8,440 nucleotides of DNA from Bacteroidota bacterium (GTDB taxonomy: Bacteria; Bacteroidota; Bacteroidia; Chitinophagales; Chitinophagaceae): contig JAEYRC010000315.1 in the NCBI GenBank assembly GCA_023409675.1, positions 1 to 8,440 of the forward strand, given 5' to 3'. Within the stretch, counting starts at the first letter, position 1. Each line of letters begins with the position of its first letter. Below the pieces are notes generated by a model. That model was given only the letters and a program-made list of their open reading frames with translations, ran no database searches and had not been told where the DNA came from. Made by a program: the position numbers and the translations under genes. Shown here piece by piece: positions 1 to 5,489 of this stretch.

Positions 1-668
1 GCCAGTCTATTGCCTATTCCGGCAAAAACGTAAAAATATGTGCGTCGCATGCCGGTTTAACACTAGGTGAAGATGGCGCCACACACCAGATCCTGGAAGA
101 TATCGGGATGATGAAAATGCTGCCGGGAATGACCGTGATCGTTCCCTGCGACTATAACCAGACCAAAGCAGCAACGATGGCTATCGCTGAACACGAAGGA
201 CCCGTTTACCTGCGCTTCGGTCGACCCAGCTGGCCCATTTTTTCTCCTGCAGACGAAAAATTTGAAATTGGAAAAGCTCAGCAGTTCTCTGAAGGAACTG
301 ATGTTTCCATTTTCGCCTGCGGCCATATGGTCTGGAAGGCAATCGAAGCCGGAATCATCCTGGAAGAGAAAGGCATCAGCGTAGAAGTTATCAATATCCA
401 TACAATCAAGCCCCTGGATACCGAAGCAGTGGTACGCTCGCTGCGGAAAACCCGCTGCGCGGTTACTGCGGAAGAGCATAACATTATCGGTGGACTGGGA
501 GATGCAATAGCCCAGGTGGCGGCCAAAGAAATCCCAACCCCAATTGAATATGTGGGCACGAAAGATACCTTTGGTGAAAGTGGCACCCCCGATCAGTTGC
601 TGAAAAAATACGGTCTGGATGCACCCGATATCGTAGCGGCAGCGGAAAAGGCGATCAGCAGGAAATAA
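1..668 (+). CDS. Transketolase C-terminal subunit (5' truncated by window edge)
   Basis: The reading frame is open from base 3 to the TAA at 666-668 and gives 222 visible residues with no start, so the gene begins upstream of the window. Transketolase moves two-carbon ketol units between sugar phosphates in the non-oxidative pentose phosphate pathway, in the cytoplasm, using thiamine diphosphate. The visible part starts inside the pyrimidine-binding domain: the stretch HAGLTLGEDGATHQ followed by ILEDIGMMKMLPGM is a clear transketolase signature, then DYNQTKAA, and GPVYLRFGRP at the domain end. The remainder, from about residue 80 on, is the transketolase C-terminal domain, with FACGHMVWKAIEAG and AEEHNIIGGLGDAIAQ. 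In Bacteroidota transketolase is often split into two genes (N-terminal ThDP-binding half, C-terminal half); the ending and family resemblance fit that C-terminal half, but a full-length transketolase cannot be excluded because the 5' end is missing. A 1-deoxyxylulose-5-phosphate synthase is less likely given the GEDGATHQ wording. Confidence 0.93.
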   Translation, partial: QSIAYSGKNVKICASHAGLTLGEDGATHQILEDIGMMKMLPGMTVIVPCDYNQTKAATMAIAEHEGPVYLRFGRPSWPIFSPADEKFEIGKAQQFSEGTDVSIFACGHMVWKAIEAGIILEEKGISVEVINIHTIKPLDTEAVVRSLRKTRCAVTAEEHNIIGGLGDAIAQVAAKEIPTPIEYVGTKDTFGESGTPDQLLKKYGLDAPDIVAAAEKAISRK

Positions 669-690
669 TACGAAATACATTTCCCGCATA

Positions 691-714
691 TAGCGAAGAT
701 GACGCTAATTTTAT
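691..714 (+). terminator. Weak candidate terminator hairpin after transketolase
   Basis: TAGCG (691-695) can pair with CGCTA (703-707) around a seven-base loop, and an ATTTTAT tract follows. It lies 23 bases after the transketolase stop. The stem is only five pairs and the T-tract is broken by an A, so this is a weak rho-independent candidate supported mainly by position. Confidence 0.25.
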
Positions 715-740
715 AATAAAGCTTTAATCTAAGTTGTATT

Positions 741-886
741 CGGCTGTTCATCTGCGCAAATCTGCGCCTCAATCTGCGCCATCTGCGGGAAAGGCTGTTC
801 GGCTGCTTCATCTGCGCAAATCTGCGCTTCAATCTGCGCCATCTGCGGGAACGGCTGTTCAGCTGCTGGAAAGGCTGTTCGGCTGA
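741..886. repeat. GC-rich ~60-bp intergenic tandem repeat of TCTGCGC words
   Basis: Two nearly identical copies of about 60 bp lie head to tail (741-799 and 800-851), differing by a one-base insertion (CGGCTGTTCA versus CGGCTGCTTCA), C/T at 768/828 and A/C at 792/852. Each copy holds four short words: ATCTGCGC at 750, 760 and 772 and ATCTGCGG at 781, repeated at 810, 820, 832 and 841. The copies are joined by a second block, GGAAAGGCTGTTCGGCTG (788-805), which recurs without the TCTGCGC part at 868-885. The array therefore has a two-level structure and ends in a partial third copy. It fills the spacer upstream of the sigma factor gene and stands out by base composition from the AT-rich bases on both sides. 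The function is unknown; extragenic repeat, structured RNA leader or remnant of slippage are all possible. Confidence 0.9.
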
Positions 887-917
887 TGAAAAGGATGTTA
901 AAACTTAAATTGATAGT

Positions 918-1460
918 ATGAATTCCGATACCGATCTCCTCATCCAATTCAAAGACCCCGCAACCAAAGAATCCGCTTATACCGAGATCATCAAAAAATA
1001 CCAGGAGAAACTCTACTGGCATATCCGCCGGATGGTTGCCGACCATGAAGACACCAATGATGTGCTCCAGAATGTGTTTATCCGGGTATGGAAAGGGCTG
1101 GAAAATTTTAGGGCAGATGCACAACTGTACACCTGGCTGTACCGGATCGCTACCAACGAATGCCTGAGTTTCCTTGAACAACGAAAAAAGCGCACCGCCA
1201 TCCCAATAGGCGATGCCGATGAAGGCATTATCAACCAGATCAAAGCCGATAAAGATTTCGACCCCAACAAACTGGAATGGAAACTTCAATTGGCCATTCA
1301 GCAACTTCCTGAGAAACAACGCCTTGTGTTTACACTTCGGTATTATGATGAAATGCCCTATGAGGAAATGAGCCGCGTACTGGATACGTCGGAAGGAGCC
1401 TTGAAAGCTTCTTATCATCATGCCGTAAAAAAAGTTGAAGATTTTATCCTCAATCGTTAA
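918..1460 (+). CDS. ECF-type RNA polymerase sigma-70 factor
   Basis: This 180-residue protein has the size and two-domain plan of extracytoplasmic-function sigma factors, which direct RNA polymerase to a small regulon after an envelope signal. Region sigma-2 covers about residues 20-90, with the helix DTNDVLQNVFIRVWKGL (45-61) for core binding and -10 recognition, and YTWLYRIATNECLSFLEQRKK (71-91) carrying the usual aromatic and basic residues. A linker of about 30 residues follows. Region sigma-4 covers about 121-177: LQLAIQQLPEKQRLVFTLRYYDE then the helix-turn-helix MPYEEMSRVLDTSEGALKASYHHAVKKV, which binds the -35 element. The start at 918 is fixed by an in-frame TAA at 906-908 and no other ATG between; there is no good Shine-Dalgarno close by, only AAAGG more than 20 bases upstream. 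It is the first gene of a three-gene unit with a membrane protein and a secreted protein, as expected for a signal-controlled ECF factor. The exact ECF group and regulon cannot be told from the sequence alone. Confidence 0.95.
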   Translation: MNSDTDLLIQFKDPATKESAYTEIIKKYQEKLYWHIRRMVADHEDTNDVLQNVFIRVWKGLENFRADAQLYTWLYRIATNECLSFLEQRKKRTAIPIGDADEGIINQIKADKDFDPNKLEWKLQLAIQQLPEKQRLVFTLRYYDEMPYEEMSRVLDTSEGALKASYHHAVKKVEDFILNR

Positions 1461-1503
1461 ACTTCCTTAACAGGTCGGGGTCTTAGATACGATTAGCCCG
1501 CAA

Positions 1504-2364
1504 ATGGACAACAAAGCAATTATAACAGACGAATTAAAAGCAATAGGTTCCGGCCTGTCCGGCATGCCTTCACTTACCCCCTACCGGGTTCCGGAGGCCT
1601 ATTTCCAAAACTTTCCGCAACAGATGCTGCAGCTTGTCCGGGAAGACGCTGCATTACTGTTTACGGAACTGGAGAAGGAATCCATATTGTCACAGCATCC
1701 TGTTCAACCCGGATCAGTGCCGGAAGGATACTTCGATTCGCTGCCCGGTCTCCTGTTGCAAAAAGTGAAACAAGCTAACGCCGATGTCCGGGAAGAATTG
1801 GAGCAACTTTCGCCAGTGTTGGCCGGAATCGGCCGCCGGATGCCCTATTCAGTTCCTGAAGGCTATTTTGATACATTGGTTGATGGTTCCCTGGGTATGA
1901 TGATACCGGGTGATCCTGAATTGTCCGCTGAACTGCAATTGGGCAGGCATACTCCCTATCGGGTTCCTGAAAATTATTTTGCCGGATTTCCGGCTTTGAT
2001 GCTGCAGCGTGTTAAGGGATCAGGCGCTAAAGTTATTTCCATGAGCAGGTTCACCACCTGGCGTAAACTGGCGGTGGCCGCACTCGTTGCCGGAATTCTA
2101 TTTATAGGAAGCTGGTGGTTTACCGATACCGCATCTTCACCCGATGCTCCTACTATGGCAAACCTGGAAGAGATTTCACTTGAAGAACTGGAACTATTTG
2201 CTGAAGGTCGGCCTGCAGCCGCTACCGACTTTGGCTTTACAGATACTATTGCCGGGGAATTGGAAGAAGAGGATTTCCAGGAATTTTTTGCCGAGCTTTC
2301 TGACCAGGAACTCCAGCTCTACCTGGCCGATTATACCGGTATTAGCATCGAAATGATCAATTAA
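1504..2364 (+). CDS. Single-span membrane protein with four VPExYF repeats, candidate anti-sigma factor
   Basis: I do not recognise a named family. The 286-residue protein has a long N-terminal region without a signal peptide, one hydrophobic segment at about 189-205 (LAVAALVAGILFIGSWW) preceded by basic residues (TTWRK), and an acidic C-terminal part (about 207-286). The N-terminal region holds four copies of a motif VPExYF at residues 29-34, 72-77, 117-122 and 154-159; three are preceded by PY(R/S), and three are followed by a leucine-rich stretch of the type FPxxxLQxV. By the positive-inside rule the repeats lie in the cytoplasm and the acidic tail, with LEELELFAEG and DFQEFFAELSDQELQLYL, in the periplasm. 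Position 43 bases after an ECF sigma gene and 11 bases before a secreted protein gene, plus this topology, make a membrane anti-sigma factor the best guess. No zinc-binding HxxxCxxC motif of ZAS anti-sigma factors is present. ATG 1504 is chosen because an in-frame TAG lies at 1495-1497. Confidence 0.8.
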   Translation: MDNKAIITDELKAIGSGLSGMPSLTPYRVPEAYFQNFPQQMLQLVREDAALLFTELEKESILSQHPVQPGSVPEGYFDSLPGLLLQKVKQANADVREELEQLSPVLAGIGRRMPYSVPEGYFDTLVDGSLGMMIPGDPELSAELQLGRHTPYRVPENYFAGFPALMLQRVKGSGAKVISMSRFTTWRKLAVAALVAGILFIGSWWFTDTASSPDAPTMANLEEISLEELELFAEGRPAAATDFGFTDTIAGELEEEDFQEFFAELSDQELQLYLADYTGISIEMIN

Positions 2365-2375
2365 TTCAGCGTATT

Positions 2376-2774
2376 ATGAAACCTATCGTTCTTTGTCTTG
2401 TCTTTCTCTTTTCCCTATCGGCCGGACTGGCGCAAAAAAAAACGGACAGCAGTCAGGGTGGTCGCTTACAGGCCTATAAGATCGCCTTTCTCACCAAAAA
2501 GCTGGAACTGACTCCGCAGGAAGCCCAGCAATTCTGGCCCGTATACAATCAGTACGAAACCGAAATGCGTAACGCTCGACGGGAGAACGTCAAAGAACAA
2601 AAAAGTGAAATTGAACGGGAAGAAGAGCTGCTCGCGATAAGGAAAAAATATACCACTGCCTTCGGAAAAGTGATTGCTGCCGATAAGGTCAACCTCCTGT
2701 ATAAATCAGAAAAAGAGTTCAATGCCATTGTTCAGAAAGAACTTATGGAGCGCAGGGGAAGGGGGAGAGATTGA
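2376..2774 (+). CDS. Secreted Spy/CpxP-like protein (putative sensor of ECF sigma system)
   Basis: This small protein of 132 residues begins with a clear signal peptide: MK, a hydrophobic core PIVLCLVFLFSLSAG, and a likely signal peptidase I site after Ala19 (GLA/QKK). There is no lipobox cysteine. The mature part is almost all helical and highly charged: LQAYKIAFLTKKLELTPQEAQ (31-51), QFWPVYNQYETEMRNARRE (52-70), a Glu/Lys/Arg-rich helix to about 92, and a last helix ending in the basic tail ERRGRGRD. The LTPQEAQQFWPVYNQYE stretch resembles the LTxxQ-type helix of Spy/CpxP proteins and the Bacteroidota proteins often annotated as sensor of ECF-type sigma factor; that is recall of family naming, not a search result. 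It follows the repeat membrane protein by 11 bases and is surely cotranscribed with it and the sigma gene. It most likely acts in the periplasm, either as a small chaperone or as the signal-sensing partner of the membrane protein. Confidence 0.85.
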   Translation: MKPIVLCLVFLFSLSAGLAQKKTDSSQGGRLQAYKIAFLTKKLELTPQEAQQFWPVYNQYETEMRNARRENVKEQKSEIEREEELLAIRKKYTTAFGKVIAADKVNLLYKSEKEFNAIVQKELMERRGRGRD

Positions 2775-2941
2775 TATAATAGTCAAGGATTGTCGCAATT
2801 AGTTCAACAATCGATGATGTTTCGCAGGTATCGAACTGTTTTACTTAAAAGGAAACCCTCTTACTGGTAAGATACTTGCCAAAATAATTGACATAAGCCG
2901 CAATTGGAGATTGGATTCAACCGAAAATTGACAACTTTTTC
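2775..2941. other. Spacer between two convergent operons
   Basis: The sigma operon (+) and the GbsR operon (-) end facing each other across 167 bases. No coding sequence is supported. A perfect short palindrome TCTTAC-TG-GTAAGA lies at 2859-2872 but has no T-tract on either strand, so it is not a convincing rho-independent terminator; I see no better hairpin here. Confidence 0.6.
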
Positions 2942-3823
2942 CTACATCACATCATTTAACGCTTCATCTAACGCTGCAAACCTAACCCTGAAACCCGCAT
3001 CAATTAAGCGCGACGGCTCTACCCAGCGACTCTTCAAAACCAATTCAGTTTCGGTACGGATAAAAAACGCTCCTATTTTCAAAAGCCACTCTGGGGCTGA
3101 TAATCCAAAAGGCACGCGAAGCATTTTTCTCATCAAATGCATCATTTCCCGATTGGTTACCGGATTAGGTGCTGCGCAATTAAAAACACCATTTAATTCC
3201 GGATGCTTAATCAAAAATAAAATGATCTGATACAGATCCTCAATATGGATCCAACTGAACATTTGAGTTCCTTTCCCCTGCTTTCCACCGAGTCCTAAAC
3301 GCGTTAATGTTTTAAGTGGTTTCATGGCGCCACCCTCTTTACCTAACACAATTGCCATTCTAAGCGCTATTTGGCGGGTATGGGGAAGATTAAAATCAAA
3401 GAATGCCTGCTCCCATTTCTGGGCTACATCAACTGAAAATCCACTGCCAATCTCTCCCTCTGATTCATTCATTGGACGATCCTCCGCATGTCTGTAAATT
3501 GTTGCAGTACTGGCATTGATCCAGAAAGAAGGAGGTTGATCGCAATGCAGTATAGCACTACCCATAGCTTCAGTGGTCGATAACCTGGAATGTAAAATGA
3601 CTCGCCTGTTCTTTTCAGTATACCGGCAATCAACTGATTTCCCAGCCAGGTTAATGATACCCTTAGCCTCATTGAGGGCCTGCATTATTCCAATCTCATC
3701 GCTCCAATGAACATCTCCGGATTTTCGGGATATTGTGACAAGATCATAACCTTGTTCGCGTAATTTAAAACTAAGATAACCACCTATAAAACCGCTACCT
3801 CCTGCAAGAACGATTTTTTTCAT
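2942..3823 (-). CDS. TIGR01777-family NAD(P)-dependent epimerase/SDR protein
   Basis: An extended short-chain dehydrogenase of the TIGR01777 group (YfcH/SDR39U1-like), cytoplasmic, substrate unknown. With the start at 3823 it has 293 residues, the usual length of the group. The Rossmann fingerprint GGSGFIGG sits at residues 8-15, the NLAG motif at 58-61, and CRYTEKNRRVILHSRLSTTEAM (66-87) is typical of the group. INASTATIY (102-110) includes a possible active-site tyrosine (Tyr110), but the usual YxxxK lysine is not apparent, as is common here. FSWIHIEDL (189-197), NCAAPNPVTNREM (215-227) and the C-terminal SRWVEPSRLIDAGFRVRF (265-282, DUF1731-like) complete the family pattern. A longer frame could begin at a TTG at 3853, but ATG 3823 places the nucleotide-binding motif at the correct distance and has AAAAAGG just upstream. 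It is the last gene of the GbsR operon, 60 bases after the previous gene. Confidence 0.92.
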   Translation of the reverse strand: MKKIVLAGGSGFIGGYLSFKLREQGYDLVTISRKSGDVHWSDEIGIMQALNEAKGIINLAGKSVDCRYTEKNRRVILHSRLSTTEAMGSAILHCDQPPSFWINASTATIYRHAEDRPMNESEGEIGSGFSVDVAQKWEQAFFDFNLPHTRQIALRMAIVLGKEGGAMKPLKTLTRLGLGGKQGKGTQMFSWIHIEDLYQIILFLIKHPELNGVFNCAAPNPVTNREMMHLMRKMLRVPFGLSAPEWLLKIGAFFIRTETELVLKSRWVEPSRLIDAGFRVRFAALDEALNDVM

Positions 3824-3883
3824 TGTTAACCTTTTTCTGAATGAATAAATCAAGTGGACAATGCTAACCCCCAGGCATATATT

Positions 3884-4261
3884 TTACATTGCCGGATTAG
3901 CCTGCTTTTTTTGACGTGATACTTTTTTTCCCCTGAAAAATAAATAGAGATTGAAAAAAAGCATGATACCCAGGTAAATACTAAAACCTCCAATTTTTGT
4001 ACTTAACACTTCAATAGTATCCTGAATGCCGTTAAGACTATTGTAGATTCGGAGTACATACAGGGCAAAACCTATATTAAGTAAATAAAATCCACATTTG
4101 AATAACTTATTTGTTGCCACTGCTATCTCCTCCCGGCCATAAAAAATATCACGCATGAATATCAGACCACTTTTGAAAAGCGTATGAGCGACAAAAGCAG
4201 TTAAAAAAATAGCAATTGGTAAATAAATAAAATACGCGGTGACAGTATATACGTTGTTCAT
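3884..4261 (-). CDS. Small three-span membrane protein, paralog of upstream neighbour
   Basis: A 125-residue protein of unknown function. Hydrophobic segments lie at about 8-29, 54-72 and 90-109, and the C-terminus is strongly basic (RGKKVSRQKKQ), which suggests a cytoplasmic C-terminal end. Between segments one and two there is a polar stretch KSGLIFMRDIFYGREEIAVATNK, followed by GFYLLNIGFALYVLRI. The same arrangement, G-x-IF, a glycine seven to eight residues on, A-x-x-x-NK, then G-(F/Y)-YLLNIG, is found in the gene just upstream, so the two are tandem paralogs. ATG 4261 is two bases after the stop of that gene, giving translational coupling. No enzyme motif, heme ligand pair or transporter signature is evident. 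Its place between a GbsR regulator and a TIGR01777 epimerase suggests a shared pathway in the inner membrane, but no specific role can be given. Confidence 0.85.
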   Translation of the reverse strand: MNNVYTVTAYFIYLPIAIFLTAFVAHTLFKSGLIFMRDIFYGREEIAVATNKLFKCGFYLLNIGFALYVLRIYNSLNGIQDTIEVLSTKIGGFSIYLGIMLFFNLYLFFRGKKVSRQKKQANPAM

Positions 4262-4263
4262 GA

Positions 4264-4629
4264 TTAAATTGATTTATGGGTGATCAAAGTTGATTTCGCT
4301 AGCAAAAAAATAAACAACATGTTCGCATAATGCAGTAAGGCCAGGATCAGGACCAGCACTCCAATATTTTGTGTAAGTGTAGCAAACCATGCATCAAGGC
4401 TTGAGATCTTTGGCCATTGCTGTATTTTCAAAAAAGTGTAGCCAATATTCAATAAATAGTAGCCTGTTAATAAAGCCTTATTAAGGGTATCAGCTAATTT
4501 AATATGACCAGAAAGCAGGGATAATATGAATATTTTACCATTGGTATAAAAGTACCGGCCAACAATAACAATTATCAGAACCATCAGCGTTGTAAAAACC
4601 ATATATACACTGATATTATAGTTCATCAT
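4264..4629 (-). CDS. Small three-span membrane protein, first of a tandem paralogous pair
   Basis: A 121-residue protein of unknown function with hydrophobic segments at about 8-27, 52-69 and 87-110. It shares with the downstream gene the pattern NGKIF...SG....AD.LNKALLTGYYLLNIGY (residues 30-64) and, in the last segment, an IG followed by a Leu/Ile-rich run with one Asn (N103 here, N104 in the partner). The proteins align over nearly full length without large gaps, so they come from a duplication, though they have diverged strongly. The gene starts with two consecutive ATG codons (4629 and 4626); the first overlaps the gbsR stop as ATGA, so translation is probably coupled to the regulator. 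A hetero-oligomeric membrane complex of the two paralogs is a reasonable inference but nothing in the sequence proves it. Confidence 0.85.
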   Translation of the reverse strand: MMNYNISVYMVFTTLMVLIIVIVGRYFYTNGKIFILSLLSGHIKLADTLNKALLTGYYLLNIGYTFLKIQQWPKISSLDAWFATLTQNIGVLVLILALLHYANMLFIFLLAKSTLITHKSI

Positions 4630-5132
4630 GCAAACATTTTCAGCACTTTAAATAATAACTCTCCCTTTGGTGAAGCAAACAGGTTGTCGGCAAGCTTTCC
4701 CACCTGATGCGTGAACGTGTTTAATTCTTTAATTTGTTTGGCAAATTCCTTTTCTTCAGGTGTACTGTATTTTTCTTTACTCCCGGATATCTCCTGAAGA
4801 AGATCCAATACCGGATTTAGCTCCCGCTGCTTGCGAATGTTTCCAATCTTTACTGCCCACTTCCAAACATCCTTTTCTGCGACGAAATATTCCTTCCGGT
4901 CTCCTGCAACAGATTTCTTATATACGATGCCCCAATCCAGCAACTGCCGTATACTCATATTGGCATTCCCCCTTGAAATTTTTAATTCTTCCATGATCGT
5001 GTCCGTTGTCAAAGGCTCAGGTGCAATTAGCAATAGTGCCTGTATTTGGGCAATAGACTTATTGATACCCCATTGACTGCCCAGATTTCCCCAGGTTTCG
5101 ATAAACTTTTCTTTTGACGCTTCAAATTTCAT
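4626..5132 (-). CDS. GbsR/MarR-family transcriptional regulator
   Basis: A 168-residue DNA-binding protein of the GbsR branch of MarR-like winged-helix regulators. The N-terminal helix FIETWGNLGSQWGINKSIAQIQALLLI (10-36) is the GbsR opening, with the WG and the alanine-rich dimer helix; LTTDTIMEELKISRGNANMSIRQLLDWGIV (41-70) is the helix-turn-helix with the family-typical SRGNANMSIRQL recognition helix; YKKSVAGDRKEYFVAEKDVWKW (71-92) is the wing. The rest is helical and probably holds the dimer and ligand-sensing surface. Characterised GbsR of Bacillus senses choline and represses glycine betaine synthesis; nothing here points to choline, so the ligand is unknown. It is the promoter-proximal gene of a four-gene unit and overlaps the next gene by four bases (ATGA). 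A local repressor of its own operon is the likely role, supported by inverted repeats just upstream of the start. Confidence 0.93.
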   Translation of the reverse strand: MKFEASKEKFIETWGNLGSQWGINKSIAQIQALLLIAPEPLTTDTIMEELKISRGNANMSIRQLLDWGIVYKKSVAGDRKEYFVAEKDVWKWAVKIGNIRKQRELNPVLDLLQEISGSKEKYSTPEEKEFAKQIKELNTFTHQVGKLADNLFASPKGELLFKVLKMFA

Positions 5133-5150
5133 AGAACAAAGATTAACAAT

Positions 5151-5181
5151 ATTTCTGAATTTTCAATATTTTCTGAAAATT
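5151..5181 (-). promoter_or_regulatory. Candidate operator upstream of the GbsR operon
   Basis: About 20 to 50 bases before the regulator start, the core TTTCTGAA occurs twice in the same orientation on the + strand, at 5152-5159 and 5170-5177, 18 bp apart. The second is part of a perfect inverted repeat ATTTTC-T-GAAAAT (5168-5180), and AATTTTC (5158-5164) pairs with GAAAATT (5175-5181). Such spacing is close to two helical turns and fits a dimeric winged-helix repressor. On the - strand TTG, 18 bases, TAATCTTTG ends a few bases before the ATG and resembles the Bacteroidota promoter TTG-N17-23-TAnnTTTG with one extra base, so the promoter assignment is weak. Confidence 0.4.
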
Positions 5182-5489
5182 ATATTTAAGATATATTTTA
5201 TCTGCTCTGCATCAGAATTTTACCAACATTTAGCTATTACTAAACGAGGTATAGTATTGAACGGAATGGAAACTCAAATTCTTCGGTTGGTATAATTCCT
5301 TTATCGGAGAAAATTGACAATCAACGTATTATTCTAACAATCTATGAAACAATGCAGAGTACAGACAATTTCTATAGATAATACAGCTTATTGAAAACGC
5401 GGTTCAGAATGGGAACTGAATAGATTTCCAAAGCCTATAAACCTATATATGAGGAAGTGAATTGGTGGAGTTCATACTACATCTACGAC
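5182..5489. other. AT-rich gap without an intact gene
   Basis: No intact coding sequence is supported in these 308 bases, which lie upstream of gbsR and downstream of the MBL hydrolase gene; both flanking genes are on the - strand. A weak inverted repeat TTCAG...CTGAA (5403-5407/5416-5420) has no T-tract. On the + strand short open stretches near the end read like protein, for example PIYEEVNWWSSYYIYDL at about 5440-5490 and, in a neighbouring frame, RGSEWELNRF just before it, which may be remnants of a decayed gene or chance. A reverse-oriented TTCTGA core (5212-5217) may belong to the gbsR control region. Confidence 0.5.

Noticed and set aside
63..689. Antisense open frame opposite transketolase
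   Set aside because: The + strand translation is an unmistakable transketolase; the antisense product is Phe/Cys/His-rich with no family resemblance.
741..886. CRISPR array
   Set aside because: Copies are contiguous, with no unique spacers between repeats and no cas genes nearby.
729..1421. Long antisense open frame (230 codons) across the repeat and most of the sigma gene, with a repeated PQMAQIEAQICADE peptide
   Set aside because: It is the complement of a well-supported sigma factor gene, and the peptide repeat arises only because the DNA repeat unit is 60 bp, a multiple of three.
2859..2872. Palindrome TCTTACTGGTAAGA as a bidirectional terminator
   Set aside because: Only two unpaired central bases and no T-tract on either strand; kept only as a note on the convergent spacer.
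2904..3230. Open frame on the + strand of 108 codons
   Set aside because: It lies opposite the 3' end of the epimerase gene and has no recognisable features.
3824..3853. Ten-residue N-terminal extension of the TIGR01777 protein from a TTG
   Set aside because: ATG 3823 puts the GGSGFIGG motif at residue 8, as in the family, and has AAAAAGG upstream.
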